Shown one piece after another: positions 26,898 through 35,037 of a stretch of 64,000 nt of DNA; position 1 is the stretch's first letter, and every line of letters starts with the position of its first letter. The notes beneath the pieces were generated by a model. That model saw nothing but the letters and a program-made list of their open reading frames with translations. It was not told the origin of the DNA and ran no database searches. Made by a program: the position numbers and the translations under genes. Where the stretch lies: contig NZ_JAJKFT010000002.1 of assembly GCF_020966755.1 (NCBI RefSeq), positions 372,001 to 436,000 on the forward strand. The letters are read 5' to 3'. Origin of the DNA: Blastopirellula sediminis (lineage in GTDB: Bacteria > Planctomycetota > Planctomycetia > Pirellulales > Pirellulaceae).

Positions 26898-29099
26898 TCA
26901 TGGAGCTTTCTCGTCGACGCGGAGCGTGACCCATGACTTCCCGATAATCTCCGGCGTGCCTGGCGAATGAACGATTGCCGCCCGCAATCCTTTCCCCCCA
27001 GCCGCCGTTTGCAACAACTTCGCGAAATTCGTATCCGGCTGATCAAAGGCGCCGCGAGCGCGGACGCCCGTACCAAGCGGCCCTTGAACCAGCACGTCGT
27101 ACTCCGGCATTAGCTTCTTGTCCGCCAAGCGATCGGCCAGGACGACAATTCCCTCCACTCCGGAGGTTTCGTCGGTAATATCCGCGAAAAACGGACGGAC
27201 CGAGCCGCCTGCTTCGACGCTGGCCGTGAACCATTTGGAAATCCCGAAGTTGCCGTCGAGAAACAAAAAGGTGATCGCCAGATCGTCGAACCCCTTGTTC
27301 GACAGCGACAAGCGAATCCGCTGACCCGGACGAAGGGCAGTGACCGCTTCGGCTTCGCCATCGTCGCCGTCAAGTTTCACTTCCAGATGCAAGTCGTCCT
27401 GCAGCGGGCTTTCGTACTGCGCGACGATTCGCCAGACGTTTTGCCACGTGAAAATCCGTTGCAAATCCTCAATCAGGTAAGTCGTCCAGCGCGAGTCGTC
27501 GGCCAGCGAGTACTGAGCGTAAACGCGCGGCGGAGTCTTTGGCTGCGGCGAATCGGCTTCCTCCGACGGCAACTGCTCGCGCTGAACCAAAAAGACCTGC
27601 GGCTCGTCAATTTGCTTGCCGTACAAGCGAGCTGCCTCTTCCGGTTTTACCAGGTGCAGCGCCCAATCGGCGTCTTGACTACTATCGACCGCGCGGAGCA
27701 GGGCCAGATTCTCTTTCGCCAGCGCGTCGAGCGCTTCTCGGACTTCCGCCGCTTCTCCAGCGGAAACTACTGCGACCCGCAACTGCATGTCTTCCAACGG
27801 CTTCAGGGCCACTTCGCAGCGGCATACCTCCGGCAGATCCGACGCACGCGGCGCCGGCTGGCCGTCAAATTCGATCGGCTTTACCTTGGCCGAACTCGCC
27901 GTCGCCGAAACCACTTCAACATGGCCGAGCGGTTTTTCGCCTGACTTCGGCATCAACTTCAGGATCGTACCTGGGCGAATGCCCATCAGTTGGCCCGCGT
28001 TCAGATGCAGTTTTCCTCCTTGTTGCAGCAACGTCAAAGAGCTGCCGTCGGCCGCTTGTTCGGCGGAAAGTACGTGTTGTTTCAACCGGCCGTCAAACAG
28101 CGGCGTCGGTCCCCGGGATCCCCGCGCGGCACGATATTGGGTCAGGACCGCCTGGCTCAGATCTTCGTACGAAAGCGGGCCATCCGCCTGCGAGAGAACT
28201 TGGGCCAGCGTGTAGCTGAGGAGCCCGTGGTAGTGCTCCGGCGTGCGAGGTGCGTCGAGCGGACGCGGTAATTCCGGAGCCGTCTCAAAGGCCTGAGCAG
28301 CGTAGAACGCGGTGACGCTTCCCACAGCATCCGCAGCTGGCGGAAGCTCCAAAGAGGGTCCGCTGGCGACACTGCGCTGGCGTTCGCCGCCGCTCGCCTC
28401 GGCAGCTTTCGCGGCGGCCGCTTCCAGGTCCTGGCGCGGAACGCCTAGGGCGAAGGGATCGACCCCGCGATCAATTTCGCCAATACCAACCGAGCGGCTC
28501 ATCGTGCCGGAATGACAATGATCGAACACGATCCAGACGTTACCCCCATGGCGGCGCATCTGGTCGAGCCAGCCGCCGATTTGGTCGTCTTTGATCGAGT
28601 TGGCCAGACCCTCGTCGGTCCAATCGCCGAAGTTGACCGGCAGAAAGACTTCGTCGAGGCCGTCCTCTTCAGGATTCGCCGGATCGAGCGCGTTCTGCTG
28701 CGTTTTGGGAATCGGAACCTGCACGCCGTGGCCGGAGAGCAAGATGAAGACTTGATCCCCCGGGTTCGTTTCGCTGGCTAGTCGACCAAAAGCGGCCGAG
28801 ATATTTTCGGCGGTCGGACGAGAAAGCTCTCCCTTTTCGTCATCGGTCAGACGAACGATGTTTTCGGTCGGAAAGTCGAAACGCTGCGTCAGCAAATCAT
28901 AGAACAGCCGGACGTCGTTCGGCGGACCATAGAGATCATGGACGCTTCCGTGACCTTTATCGTAACGCGAACATCCGACCAATAACGCGCGCCGCGTGGG
29001 CGTAGTCTCCGCCCCCCAGGCCAGACATGGTGCAACCATGGCAAAGACGGTGAGCGCTTTCACGAAAACGTGAAACGACTGTAATGCTTGCCCAAGCAT
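26898..29099 (-). CDS. Secreted caspase-family (C14) protease with DUF4384-like C-terminal domain
   Basis: 733 residues with a signal peptide (about 1-29, cleavage near CLAWGA). The caspase domain opens with RRALLVGCSRYDKGHGSVHD and LYGPPNDVRLFYDLL. Its dyad His is near 124 (FILLSGHGVQVPIP) and Cys near 195 (WIVFDHCHSGTMSR); EEDGLDEVFLPVNF is also typical of metacaspase-like proteins. The rest is exported beta-rich domains (LQQGGKLHLNAGQLMGIRPG), ending with a DUF4384-like segment: LRPGQRIRLSLSNKGFDDLA, ITFLFLDGNFGISKWF, GVEGIVVLAD. The start has GGGGGTGAACG upstream. It is the first gene of the minus-strand protease series and is divergent from an ECF sigma gene, a plausible regulator. Confidence 0.9.
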   Translation of the reverse strand: MLGQALQSFHVFVKALTVFAMVAPCLAWGAETTPTRRALLVGCSRYDKGHGSVHDLYGPPNDVRLFYDLLTQRFDFPTENIVRLTDDEKGELSRPTAENISAAFGRLASETNPGDQVFILLSGHGVQVPIPKTQQNALDPANPEEDGLDEVFLPVNFGDWTDEGLANSIKDDQIGGWLDQMRRHGGNVWIVFDHCHSGTMSRSVGIGEIDRGVDPFALGVPRQDLEAAAAKAAEASGGERQRSVASGPSLELPPAADAVGSVTAFYAAQAFETAPELPRPLDAPRTPEHYHGLLSYTLAQVLSQADGPLSYEDLSQAVLTQYRAARGSRGPTPLFDGRLKQHVLSAEQAADGSSLTLLQQGGKLHLNAGQLMGIRPGTILKLMPKSGEKPLGHVEVVSATASSAKVKPIEFDGQPAPRASDLPEVCRCEVALKPLEDMQLRVAVVSAGEAAEVREALDALAKENLALLRAVDSSQDADWALHLVKPEEAARLYGKQIDEPQVFLVQREQLPSEEADSPQPKTPPRVYAQYSLADDSRWTTYLIEDLQRIFTWQNVWRIVAQYESPLQDDLHLEVKLDGDDGEAEAVTALRPGQRIRLSLSNKGFDDLAITFLFLDGNFGISKWFTASVEAGGSVRPFFADITDETSGVEGIVVLADRLADKKLMPEYDVLVQGPLGTGVRARGAFDQPDTNFAKLLQTAAGGKGLRAAIVHSPGTPEIIGKSWVTLRVDEKAP

Positions 29100-29585
29100 C
29101 GTTCACCCCCAGCACGTCTACTTTTGGCTTATTCGAGTTCGGCTACCAGAAACAAATCTGAGAACCCTGACTCCTCTCTAAGCGTGTTTACGTCCTCCAA
29201 GCGGACATCCCATTTCATTACTTGAATGGGAATTGGTCAGGAAACCTGGACCTTTGGCCCCTTCGGTCCAGAAAAAAACTGCACCACGGCAGTAGCCAAA
29301 CCCCGTGTTAGTGCGGTTTTTCCGGATGATACTCCTTCTAGTTTCGCACTGTCAAACTGCTAAACCAACATTTCCCCAAGAAGACAATCGCTACGTCCAG
29401 CGCGCTTACGTTTGGGTAAGCTCGGTAGTTGACGCTTTGACTAGTTTCAGAAAAATTCGCACGTACGCGTCGACTAGGAGGCCAATAGTTCGCGCCCAAC
29501 TGGTTATGAATCTTGTTGCTCAGATCGATCGAGCTTCGCTATAGTGAAGCCCAATTCCTCCAAGACGCGCTACTGGAAGTTGGGA
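29100..29585. other. Divergent regulatory region between caspase and sigma genes
   Basis: A 486-base gap, the longest non-coding stretch in the left half. It must hold promoters for the leftward caspase series and the rightward ECF sigma gene. TCCCATT (29208-29214) and AATGGGA (29225-29231) form a 7-bp inverted repeat with a 10-base spacer. A 79-codon frame (29305-29544) has no recognisable motif and was not called. Confidence 0.5.
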
Positions 29586-30176
29586 ATGGAAAACCAGGGG
29601 TCCGAATTCTCCGAGTTGCTGGAACGTCTGAAAAATGGCGACGAGGCTGCGGCCGCCGAGTTGGCTCGCAAGTTCGAGAACGAGGTGCGCCGTTTCATTC
29701 GATTTCGTCTGACCAGTCCGTCGGTGCGGCGTATGGTCGACTCGCTCGACATCTACCAGTCGGTTCTCATCAAGTTCTTTACTGGCTTCGACCAGGGGGA
29801 CTTTCGTCTGGAAGATCCGGAGGAGTTGCGACGGCTGTTGTTGACGATGGCCCGCAATAAAATCGTCGACCACGCACGGCGACATCATGCCGGTCGGCGC
29901 GACGCGCGGCGAATCTCGGGAGACGAAGCGGCCTTGAACCTGGTCGCCGATTCCAACGAGACGCCCAGTCGAATTGTCGAGACCGACGAAATCCTGCATG
30001 CGCTCGAAGATCGACTTTCCGAAGATGACCGCGTACTGCTCCACAAAAAATTGAGCGGTTACGGCTGGACCGACCTCGCGGAAGAAATGGGAACGAACCC
30101 CGACGCACTACGTAAGCGGCTTACTCGCGCGATCGACCGCGCGGCGTCTCAACTGGGACTGATCTCCGACAAGTAG
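29586..30176 (+). CDS. ECF-type RNA polymerase sigma factor
   Basis: 196 residues from ATG 29586 (MENQGSEFSELLERLKNGDE), which has GGAAG about six bases upstream. Region 2 is SLDIYQSVLIKFFTGFDQGD with EELRRLLLTMARNKIVDHAR, and region 4 is LSGYGWTDLAEEMGTNPDAL followed by RKRLTRAIDRA. DIxQSV and MARNKIxDHxR are marks of a planctomycete-expanded ECF group. It is transcribed away from the caspase series (first start at 29099), so it may drive that series, directly or with its own regulon. No anti-sigma factor is adjacent; in this group control is often by linked kinases. Confidence 0.9.
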   Translation: MENQGSEFSELLERLKNGDEAAAAELARKFENEVRRFIRFRLTSPSVRRMVDSLDIYQSVLIKFFTGFDQGDFRLEDPEELRRLLLTMARNKIVDHARRHHAGRRDARRISGDEAALNLVADSNETPSRIVETDEILHALEDRLSEDDRVLLHKKLSGYGWTDLAEEMGTNPDALRKRLTRAIDRAASQLGLISDK

Positions 30177-30178
30177 CG

Positions 30179-30206
30179 TTCGCCTGTCGAGATGCAAACG
30201 GGCGAA
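30179..30206. terminator. Stem-loop between convergent genes, probable terminator
   Basis: TTCGCCTGT (30179-30187) pairs with ACGGGCGAA (30198-30206) with one G-T pair and a 10-base loop. It fills the 38-base gap between the ends of the sigma gene and the convergent minus-strand gene. No strong T-run follows on either strand. Confidence 0.45.
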
Positions 30207-30214
30207 AGGGGCGT

Positions 30215-31780
30215 TTAGCGTCCCAGTTTCAGAATGAGATCGTCCTGAAGCAGTCGCCCGGCGTCATTTTCCCGATTTGTTCCCCACGAGATCAACTCGA
30301 CATGCTGGTCATCGTTTCGCATGTAGGTGAACGGCTTTTGCGAGTGGGAATCGTTCGGAATCGACGGCAAGATCTCGGGCGATAAATCGGCAAGAGCTGC
30401 CGGATAGTATCCGCGGCGACGATGATATTCCTCCAGAGCGAGACCGACGCTGATAAAGTCGCGGCGAACGTGCCCCCGGCGATCGGTGCAAAGACGCTGC
30501 CAGATGTTCGTTCGTAGGGCCAGTGCGACCGCTTCGCCGATCCAGCGGCTTCCTTGATCCCGATCGACCTCGAGCGCTTCAAGCAGCGTCGTTTCGTCGG
30601 CGTCGTTTCGCTTGCGCCACTCGTCCACCTCACTGTTCAGCCGGTCAATCTCTTCCGCCTGGCGTTTCGCGTCGGAGATCAGCAGCGTTTCGACCGTTTC
30701 GTCCTGGACTTCGTTGGCTCGCTGCAGCGCCAGATCCCAATCGATATTGGCGGCCCGCAGCGCCTTCATTTGCTCGGCATGGCTGGCCGGCGCCCAATCA
30801 AAGAAGGCGTAAAAAGCGGCGTCATGTTCCTTGAGCGATTCGATCTCTTGGCGCAGGATCAAACGTTCGCCGATGTCGGCCGCCGTTTGCGAAGGCGCCA
30901 TCGACGAAACGTTTTGCAACTCCTTCTGGTACTCCTTCGCCTGGTCGGCGGTCAGCATTCCACTGGCCAGAATCGCATACTCGGCCTGGAAGGCGTACGA
31001 GTCGACCCAGTGCGCTTTGGCGAGCGAAACGTCGAGCGGCGAACCTTCGGCCAGTTGATTCGCCAACTGATGAACGGCGATCAAGTCGCTGACCGCGCCG
31101 GCGAAATTGCCGTCCCCCATTCGCTGCGACGCGCGGATCGACAAGCACTGTCCGAGATACGGAATTCGTCGTTCGATCGCGTAGGAAGCTCCCAGCAGCG
31201 TCGGAGGATTCTCGGCGGTCAAGATCGGGGCGTAGTACGAGGGAAACTTCGAGATCCGGACCAACTCGTCGAGCGCCGCTTCATTGGCGGCAAAGTACTG
31301 AGCGAGCGCCGGATAATCAGCGCTCTTCCAGACGGCGCCGTTGGCCGACTGGAACTCCAACGTGAGTTGCTTCAACAGATCCTGTCGCTTGCTTGCGTCC
31401 TTCGGCACAACCGACGTGACGTATTGTTCGAAATAAGCGAATCGCGGCGATCCGTTCCCAATCGATTCGATGCCGAGCATCGCCAGCGAATCGTCCCGCA
31501 GGCCCGCGTCGAAGATGTCGTCTCCCAAGAGCCGAACCAAATAGACGACTGCATTCTTGTCCGGATCAATCCCCTCGCTAAATTGCGCGTTGAGATCGCG
31601 CACCGCCCCTTCCAAGTGGTTGGGAATCGTCGGCGTCTTAAGCTGCAGTTCTTTCGCAGCCGTTTCGCTTTCGCCTGGCTCCGCTCCTTGGCAATCGAAG
31701 GCTACGGAAAGGCCAACCCAGATCATCATGGCGGACAGGGAAGCCGACAGCAGACGGGGTCGAATCGCAAGATTGGTCAT
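30215..31780 (-). CDS. Secreted protein of unknown function with pseudopilin-like C-terminal segment
   Basis: 521 residues with a signal peptide (LLSASLSAMMIWVGLSVAFD, mature start near CQGAEPG). No lipobox is evident. The body is mostly helical: AVRDLNAQFSEGIDPDKNAV, LDELVRISKFPSYYAPILTA, IGERLILRQEIESLKEHDAA. Near the end, VGLALEEYHRRRGYYPAALA then DLSPEILPSIPNDSHSQKPF resembles the segment found in type II secretion pseudopilins and many planctomycete exported proteins (EEYHRRRGxYPxxLxxL). No enzymatic motif was recognised. It converges on the ECF sigma gene and is divergent from the small membrane protein at 32151. Confidence 0.7.
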   Translation of the reverse strand: MTNLAIRPRLLSASLSAMMIWVGLSVAFDCQGAEPGESETAAKELQLKTPTIPNHLEGAVRDLNAQFSEGIDPDKNAVVYLVRLLGDDIFDAGLRDDSLAMLGIESIGNGSPRFAYFEQYVTSVVPKDASKRQDLLKQLTLEFQSANGAVWKSADYPALAQYFAANEAALDELVRISKFPSYYAPILTAENPPTLLGASYAIERRIPYLGQCLSIRASQRMGDGNFAGAVSDLIAVHQLANQLAEGSPLDVSLAKAHWVDSYAFQAEYAILASGMLTADQAKEYQKELQNVSSMAPSQTAADIGERLILRQEIESLKEHDAAFYAFFDWAPASHAEQMKALRAANIDWDLALQRANEVQDETVETLLISDAKRQAEEIDRLNSEVDEWRKRNDADETTLLEALEVDRDQGSRWIGEAVALALRTNIWQRLCTDRRGHVRRDFISVGLALEEYHRRRGYYPAALADLSPEILPSIPNDSHSQKPFTYMRNDDQHVELISWGTNRENDAGRLLQDDLILKLGR

Positions 31781-32150
31781 AGCGGTGAGACTGTAGGTAG
31801 GTGGGAACGGCAGAACGGATCTCGGTACGGTTTAAACCCGAACCGGGCCTTGCAGTTTCTCCCATTGTACTGAACCGTTGGAATCGTTCGACAGGAAATG
31901 AAGGAGCCCCGTTGTCGAATATTCCAACACTAGGCGCAAATCGATCGACATCGACTTGGCTAATCGCGGGACGGAACCCCTCATGCGGCTGTCCGCCGAC
32001 CGTATTGATCGTGCAAGAATTGGCTTTCTCTTCCCATAAATCGACCTCTGGTCATGTGAAACGCGCTGCGAACCCCTTTTCGGCATTCCCTTTGCTTACC
32101 TTGAGTTCGCTGGGGTATCGCGACAACTTCCGATTGGCCTGAAGCGAAGA
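31781..32150. other. Divergent intergenic region, no gene seen
   Basis: A 370-base gap between divergent genes, richer in A+T than the coding flanks. A 113-codon plus-strand frame lacks any recognisable motif and was not called. No repeat or hairpin stood out. Confidence 0.45.
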
Positions 32151-32900
32151 ATGACACGTTGTTCCAATAATCACGAAGTTTGGAAGGGGTTTCTCCTTGC
32201 TCATCCCTATCGGCTTTGGGGTTGGAACCTGGCGTCGTGGCTGACGCTGCTCATTTGGATCTTGCTTGATGCAAGCGCCGGCGCCAGTTGGAACCAGCTG
32301 GCCGCCGCCGTTGACCTACAACTCGGGGAACTATCGCGACTGCCGTTCCCGTTTTTTCTGATGGCGGCGCTACTCGGTTTGAGCCTCTTGGGAATGGTCG
32401 TTGCTTGGGTCTCAATTGTCGCCGGCCCGAGAAACTACCGCTCTTTATTGGCCTGGATGGCGACGATTGGCTTGACCTCGTTATGGCTGGGTCTGATCGT
32501 CAACATGCCCGACTTGATCTGGAGCGGCTATCGATTTCGTCTTCATGCGGCGCTCCCGAAGTATGAAGCGGCGACGCGCCCGCTTTGCGCGGATTGGCCA
32601 AACTCCGATGGCGAAATGGAAGCGTGGGGGCCGTACTCCGCCTATCCCATCGCCCAGCCGAAGATGCTCCTGATGCTGGCGCCGCCCGAGATCTGTTCTG
32701 GATCGCACGTCGTCTCGGTAGAACGTGCGGAATCCGGCGGCGTTCGACTGGAACTGACCGGAAAAGAGCAGGGAGTTTGGCTTGAATGGCACCCGCCGGG
32801 GTCGGAACCAAGTTCGTTTGTCGGCGGTCTCGCCGATCCCCATAGGCTGATACGCACCTCCCGACTGCGAGACAACTGGTTCGTCGTACGTTATAAGTAG
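32151..32900 (+). CDS. Small membrane protein, unknown function
   Basis: 249 residues. Three hydrophobic helices lie in the first 125 residues: WLTLLIWILLDASAGASW, FFLMAALLGLSLLGMVVAWV and LLAWMATIGLTSLWLGLIV. A soluble C-terminal region of about 120 residues follows (MLLMLAPPEICSGSHVVSVE, GGVRLELTGKEQGVWLEWHP), rich in beta strands. No family was recognised. The start has only a weak ribosome site. It precedes the vWA protein gene by about 110 bases on the same strand and may share its transcript. Confidence 0.6.
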   Translation: MTRCSNNHEVWKGFLLAHPYRLWGWNLASWLTLLIWILLDASAGASWNQLAAAVDLQLGELSRLPFPFFLMAALLGLSLLGMVVAWVSIVAGPRNYRSLLAWMATIGLTSLWLGLIVNMPDLIWSGYRFRLHAALPKYEAATRPLCADWPNSDGEMEAWGPYSAYPIAQPKMLLMLAPPEICSGSHVVSVERAESGGVRLELTGKEQGVWLEWHPPGSEPSSFVGGLADPHRLIRTSRLRDNWFVVRYK

Positions 32901-33011
32901 AGGAGTCGCAACACGACTGACCGCATGAAAACATCGGCCCGTTTCCGTTCCGCATGCTAGTGGCGAACAAAGAACTTCGCCATCGGCGGACGCTTTGAGA
33001 ACCGTGACGCC

Positions 33012-34835
33012 ATGCGAAAACCGCCACGTACCCGCGTCGACTCGTCAGCTTCGCGCTCGAAGTCTGTCCGCAAGTCGAACCATTCCTGGCGAGATCAACG
33101 CCCCTTTCTGTTCTCGGTCGCGGTTCATGCAGTTTTGATTCTGTTGTTGGCCCTGCTGGCCGTGCCTGTGATCAGCGGACAGCGGATGGGGGCGGTGATT
33201 CTCGACGAGTCGGCCCTCCTGCCGCTCGACTCGCAACTTGCTGAGTCGAATCAACTGGTTCCCGAGCTGGAATTACCAGTGCTGGTGGAAACGCCGCTGG
33301 ATGCCGAAGACTCCGTCCCGGCGTCGTTAACCTCTCCGTCGCTCGAAGCCGATTTCTCGAAAGAGATGCCGACGAAGTCGGTCGAGAATCTTTCTGGAGA
33401 AGGATCGACGCAAGTCGCCCAAGTTTCGCCCCGTAATGGCCGAGGCGCGACGCATGTCGCCGTCGGCAACTACGACGAGGCGATGGACCAGATCACGCGC
33501 GAGCTGATTCGCTTGCTGAAAGATGGGGAGGTGGTCGTCGTCTGGCTTTTTGATCAGTCGACCAGCATGGAAGATGATCGCGCTCAAATCGGCGCCCGCA
33601 TCGGCCGCGTCTATCAAGAATTAACCGCTTCCGGTTTCGCCGAACATAACGCCCTGACGACCGGCATCGCCAGCTATTCAGGCGACTATGCCCAGCACAC
33701 GGCGACTCCGACCAGCGACGTTCGGCAAATCTATCGCGCCATCGAACGCGTTCCGATCGATACGATCGGCAAAGAACTGACTTGCAAGTCGGTGATCGAA
33801 GCGATCGCTCGCCATCGTCGTTACGTCGAAAATAGCAAACGCCAGTTCGCGCTGATCGTCGTGACCGACGAAAGCGGCGATCCGGAAGACAATCAGCGCA
33901 ACTTGGAAAAGGCGATCCTGGAAGCGCAATCGACCGGCTGTCGCGTTTACTTCCTGGGTCGAGAGTCGATGTTCGGCTATCCCTACGAACATTTAGCCGC
34001 AGTCGATCTGCAGCATGGAATTTCGCGCGTCTCCACCTACGATCGCGGTCCCGAGACGCCGTTTATCGAACAATTGCAGACCGACGGATTCGCCGCTCGC
34101 ACCGATGCGGTCCTCAGCGGATTTGGCCCGTACGAGCAAGTTCGTCTGACCCGCGAAACCGGCGGCCTCTTTTTCATGATGCCCGACGACAAGCCGGCCG
34201 GCGGTCCGCCGATGCGCCACCACTATGACCCGGTCGTCCTCGATCATTATCTTCCCGATTGGCGACCGCGCAGCGAAGTTGTCGAAGACTTGAAGCGAGA
34301 CCCGCTTCAATTACTGATGACGAAAGTGATTCAAGAGCTGAATCCGTTTCAATCGGCGTCGGTAAATGCGGCGGCGATTCGGCAGCTCTTCTCCAGCGAT
34401 CCGGCGATTCTGATCGGCGAGATACAGCAAGAGCAAGTGAAGATGCGGGCCTACATCGCCTACCTCAACCAGGCGATCCACTCGCTGGAAGTCGCGAAAC
34501 CGCTCCGCGACGCCTCCCCCAGCCTTCGCCAACAAGCGAACTACGACTTGCTGTTCGCCCAACTGCTCACTTACCGCATTCGCGCCGCCGAATTGCACGA
34601 TTATCTCACCCTCTTCCTGCAAGAACGGCCAGCAGGGGGTTCAAAGTGGGGTTGGCGGATCGTCATGACCAAACAGTTGATGACGCCGCAGAATCATTGG
34701 GCGGAAGTGGCGCTTGCCCGCAGCTTTTTGGAACATATCGTCACCGCGCGAAAGGGAACTCCCTGGGCCGCCGCCGCACAGCTCGAACTCGATCGCGGTT
34801 TTGGCGCCGCTATTCAACCGGTTCCAGCGCCCTGA
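33012..34835 (+). CDS. TonB-like membrane-anchored vWA-domain protein
   Basis: 607 residues. A basic N-terminus and one membrane helix (about 32-57, FSVAVHAVLILLLALLAVPV) give a TonB-like topology, followed by a Pro/Glu/Ser-rich spacer. The von Willebrand A domain starts near 175 with VVVVWLFDQSTSMEDD, a complete metal-ion-dependent adhesion DxSxS motif (Asp near 181). FALIVVTDESGDPEDNQRNL supplies the later metal Asp. The C-terminal 200 residues are helical (QLFSSDPAILIGEIQQEQVK, YLNQAIHSLEVAKPLRDASP). vWA domains bind protein partners through Mg2+. The gene lies about 200 bases upstream of the large MoxR/vWA operon and may belong to it functionally. Confidence 0.8.
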   Translation: MRKPPRTRVDSSASRSKSVRKSNHSWRDQRPFLFSVAVHAVLILLLALLAVPVISGQRMGAVILDESALLPLDSQLAESNQLVPELELPVLVETPLDAEDSVPASLTSPSLEADFSKEMPTKSVENLSGEGSTQVAQVSPRNGRGATHVAVGNYDEAMDQITRELIRLLKDGEVVVVWLFDQSTSMEDDRAQIGARIGRVYQELTASGFAEHNALTTGIASYSGDYAQHTATPTSDVRQIYRAIERVPIDTIGKELTCKSVIEAIARHRRYVENSKRQFALIVVTDESGDPEDNQRNLEKAILEAQSTGCRVYFLGRESMFGYPYEHLAAVDLQHGISRVSTYDRGPETPFIEQLQTDGFAARTDAVLSGFGPYEQVRLTRETGGLFFMMPDDKPAGGPPMRHHYDPVVLDHYLPDWRPRSEVVEDLKRDPLQLLMTKVIQELNPFQSASVNAAAIRQLFSSDPAILIGEIQQEQVKMRAYIAYLNQAIHSLEVAKPLRDASPSLRQQANYDLLFAQLLTYRIRAAELHDYLTLFLQERPAGGSKWGWRIVMTKQLMTPQNHWAEVALARSFLEHIVTARKGTPWAAAAQLELDRGFGAAIQPVPAP

Positions 34836-35025
34836 GTCGCCAAACGATTGGCTCCCGTCCAAGAGTGGTAGTTTCCGATTCTTTTGTGAAACAGCTCGCT
34901 GAAGTCGGGCAAGCCGGACGACTATCTGCCGCATTGCGCTGGGAGCTAAGGCGAAAATTTCTTGTATAAAGCGATTCCAGCCTTCTACAATGGCGTCACG
35001 AACGCGCGGGCGTTGTGAAATCGAG

Positions 35026-35031
35026 AAGGAG
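35026..35031 (+). promoter_or_regulatory. Ribosome binding site indicating a TTG start
   Basis: AAGGAG, a near-perfect Shine-Dalgarno sequence, sits six bases before TTG 35038. The upstream in-frame ATG at 34990 has no ribosome site, so TTG is preferred. Confidence 0.6.
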
Positions 35032-35037
35032 TCGGTT

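Noticed and set aside
29305-29544. 79-codon plus-strand frame upstream of the ECF sigma gene
   Set aside because: No recognisable motif and no convincing ribosome site; more likely regulatory DNA.
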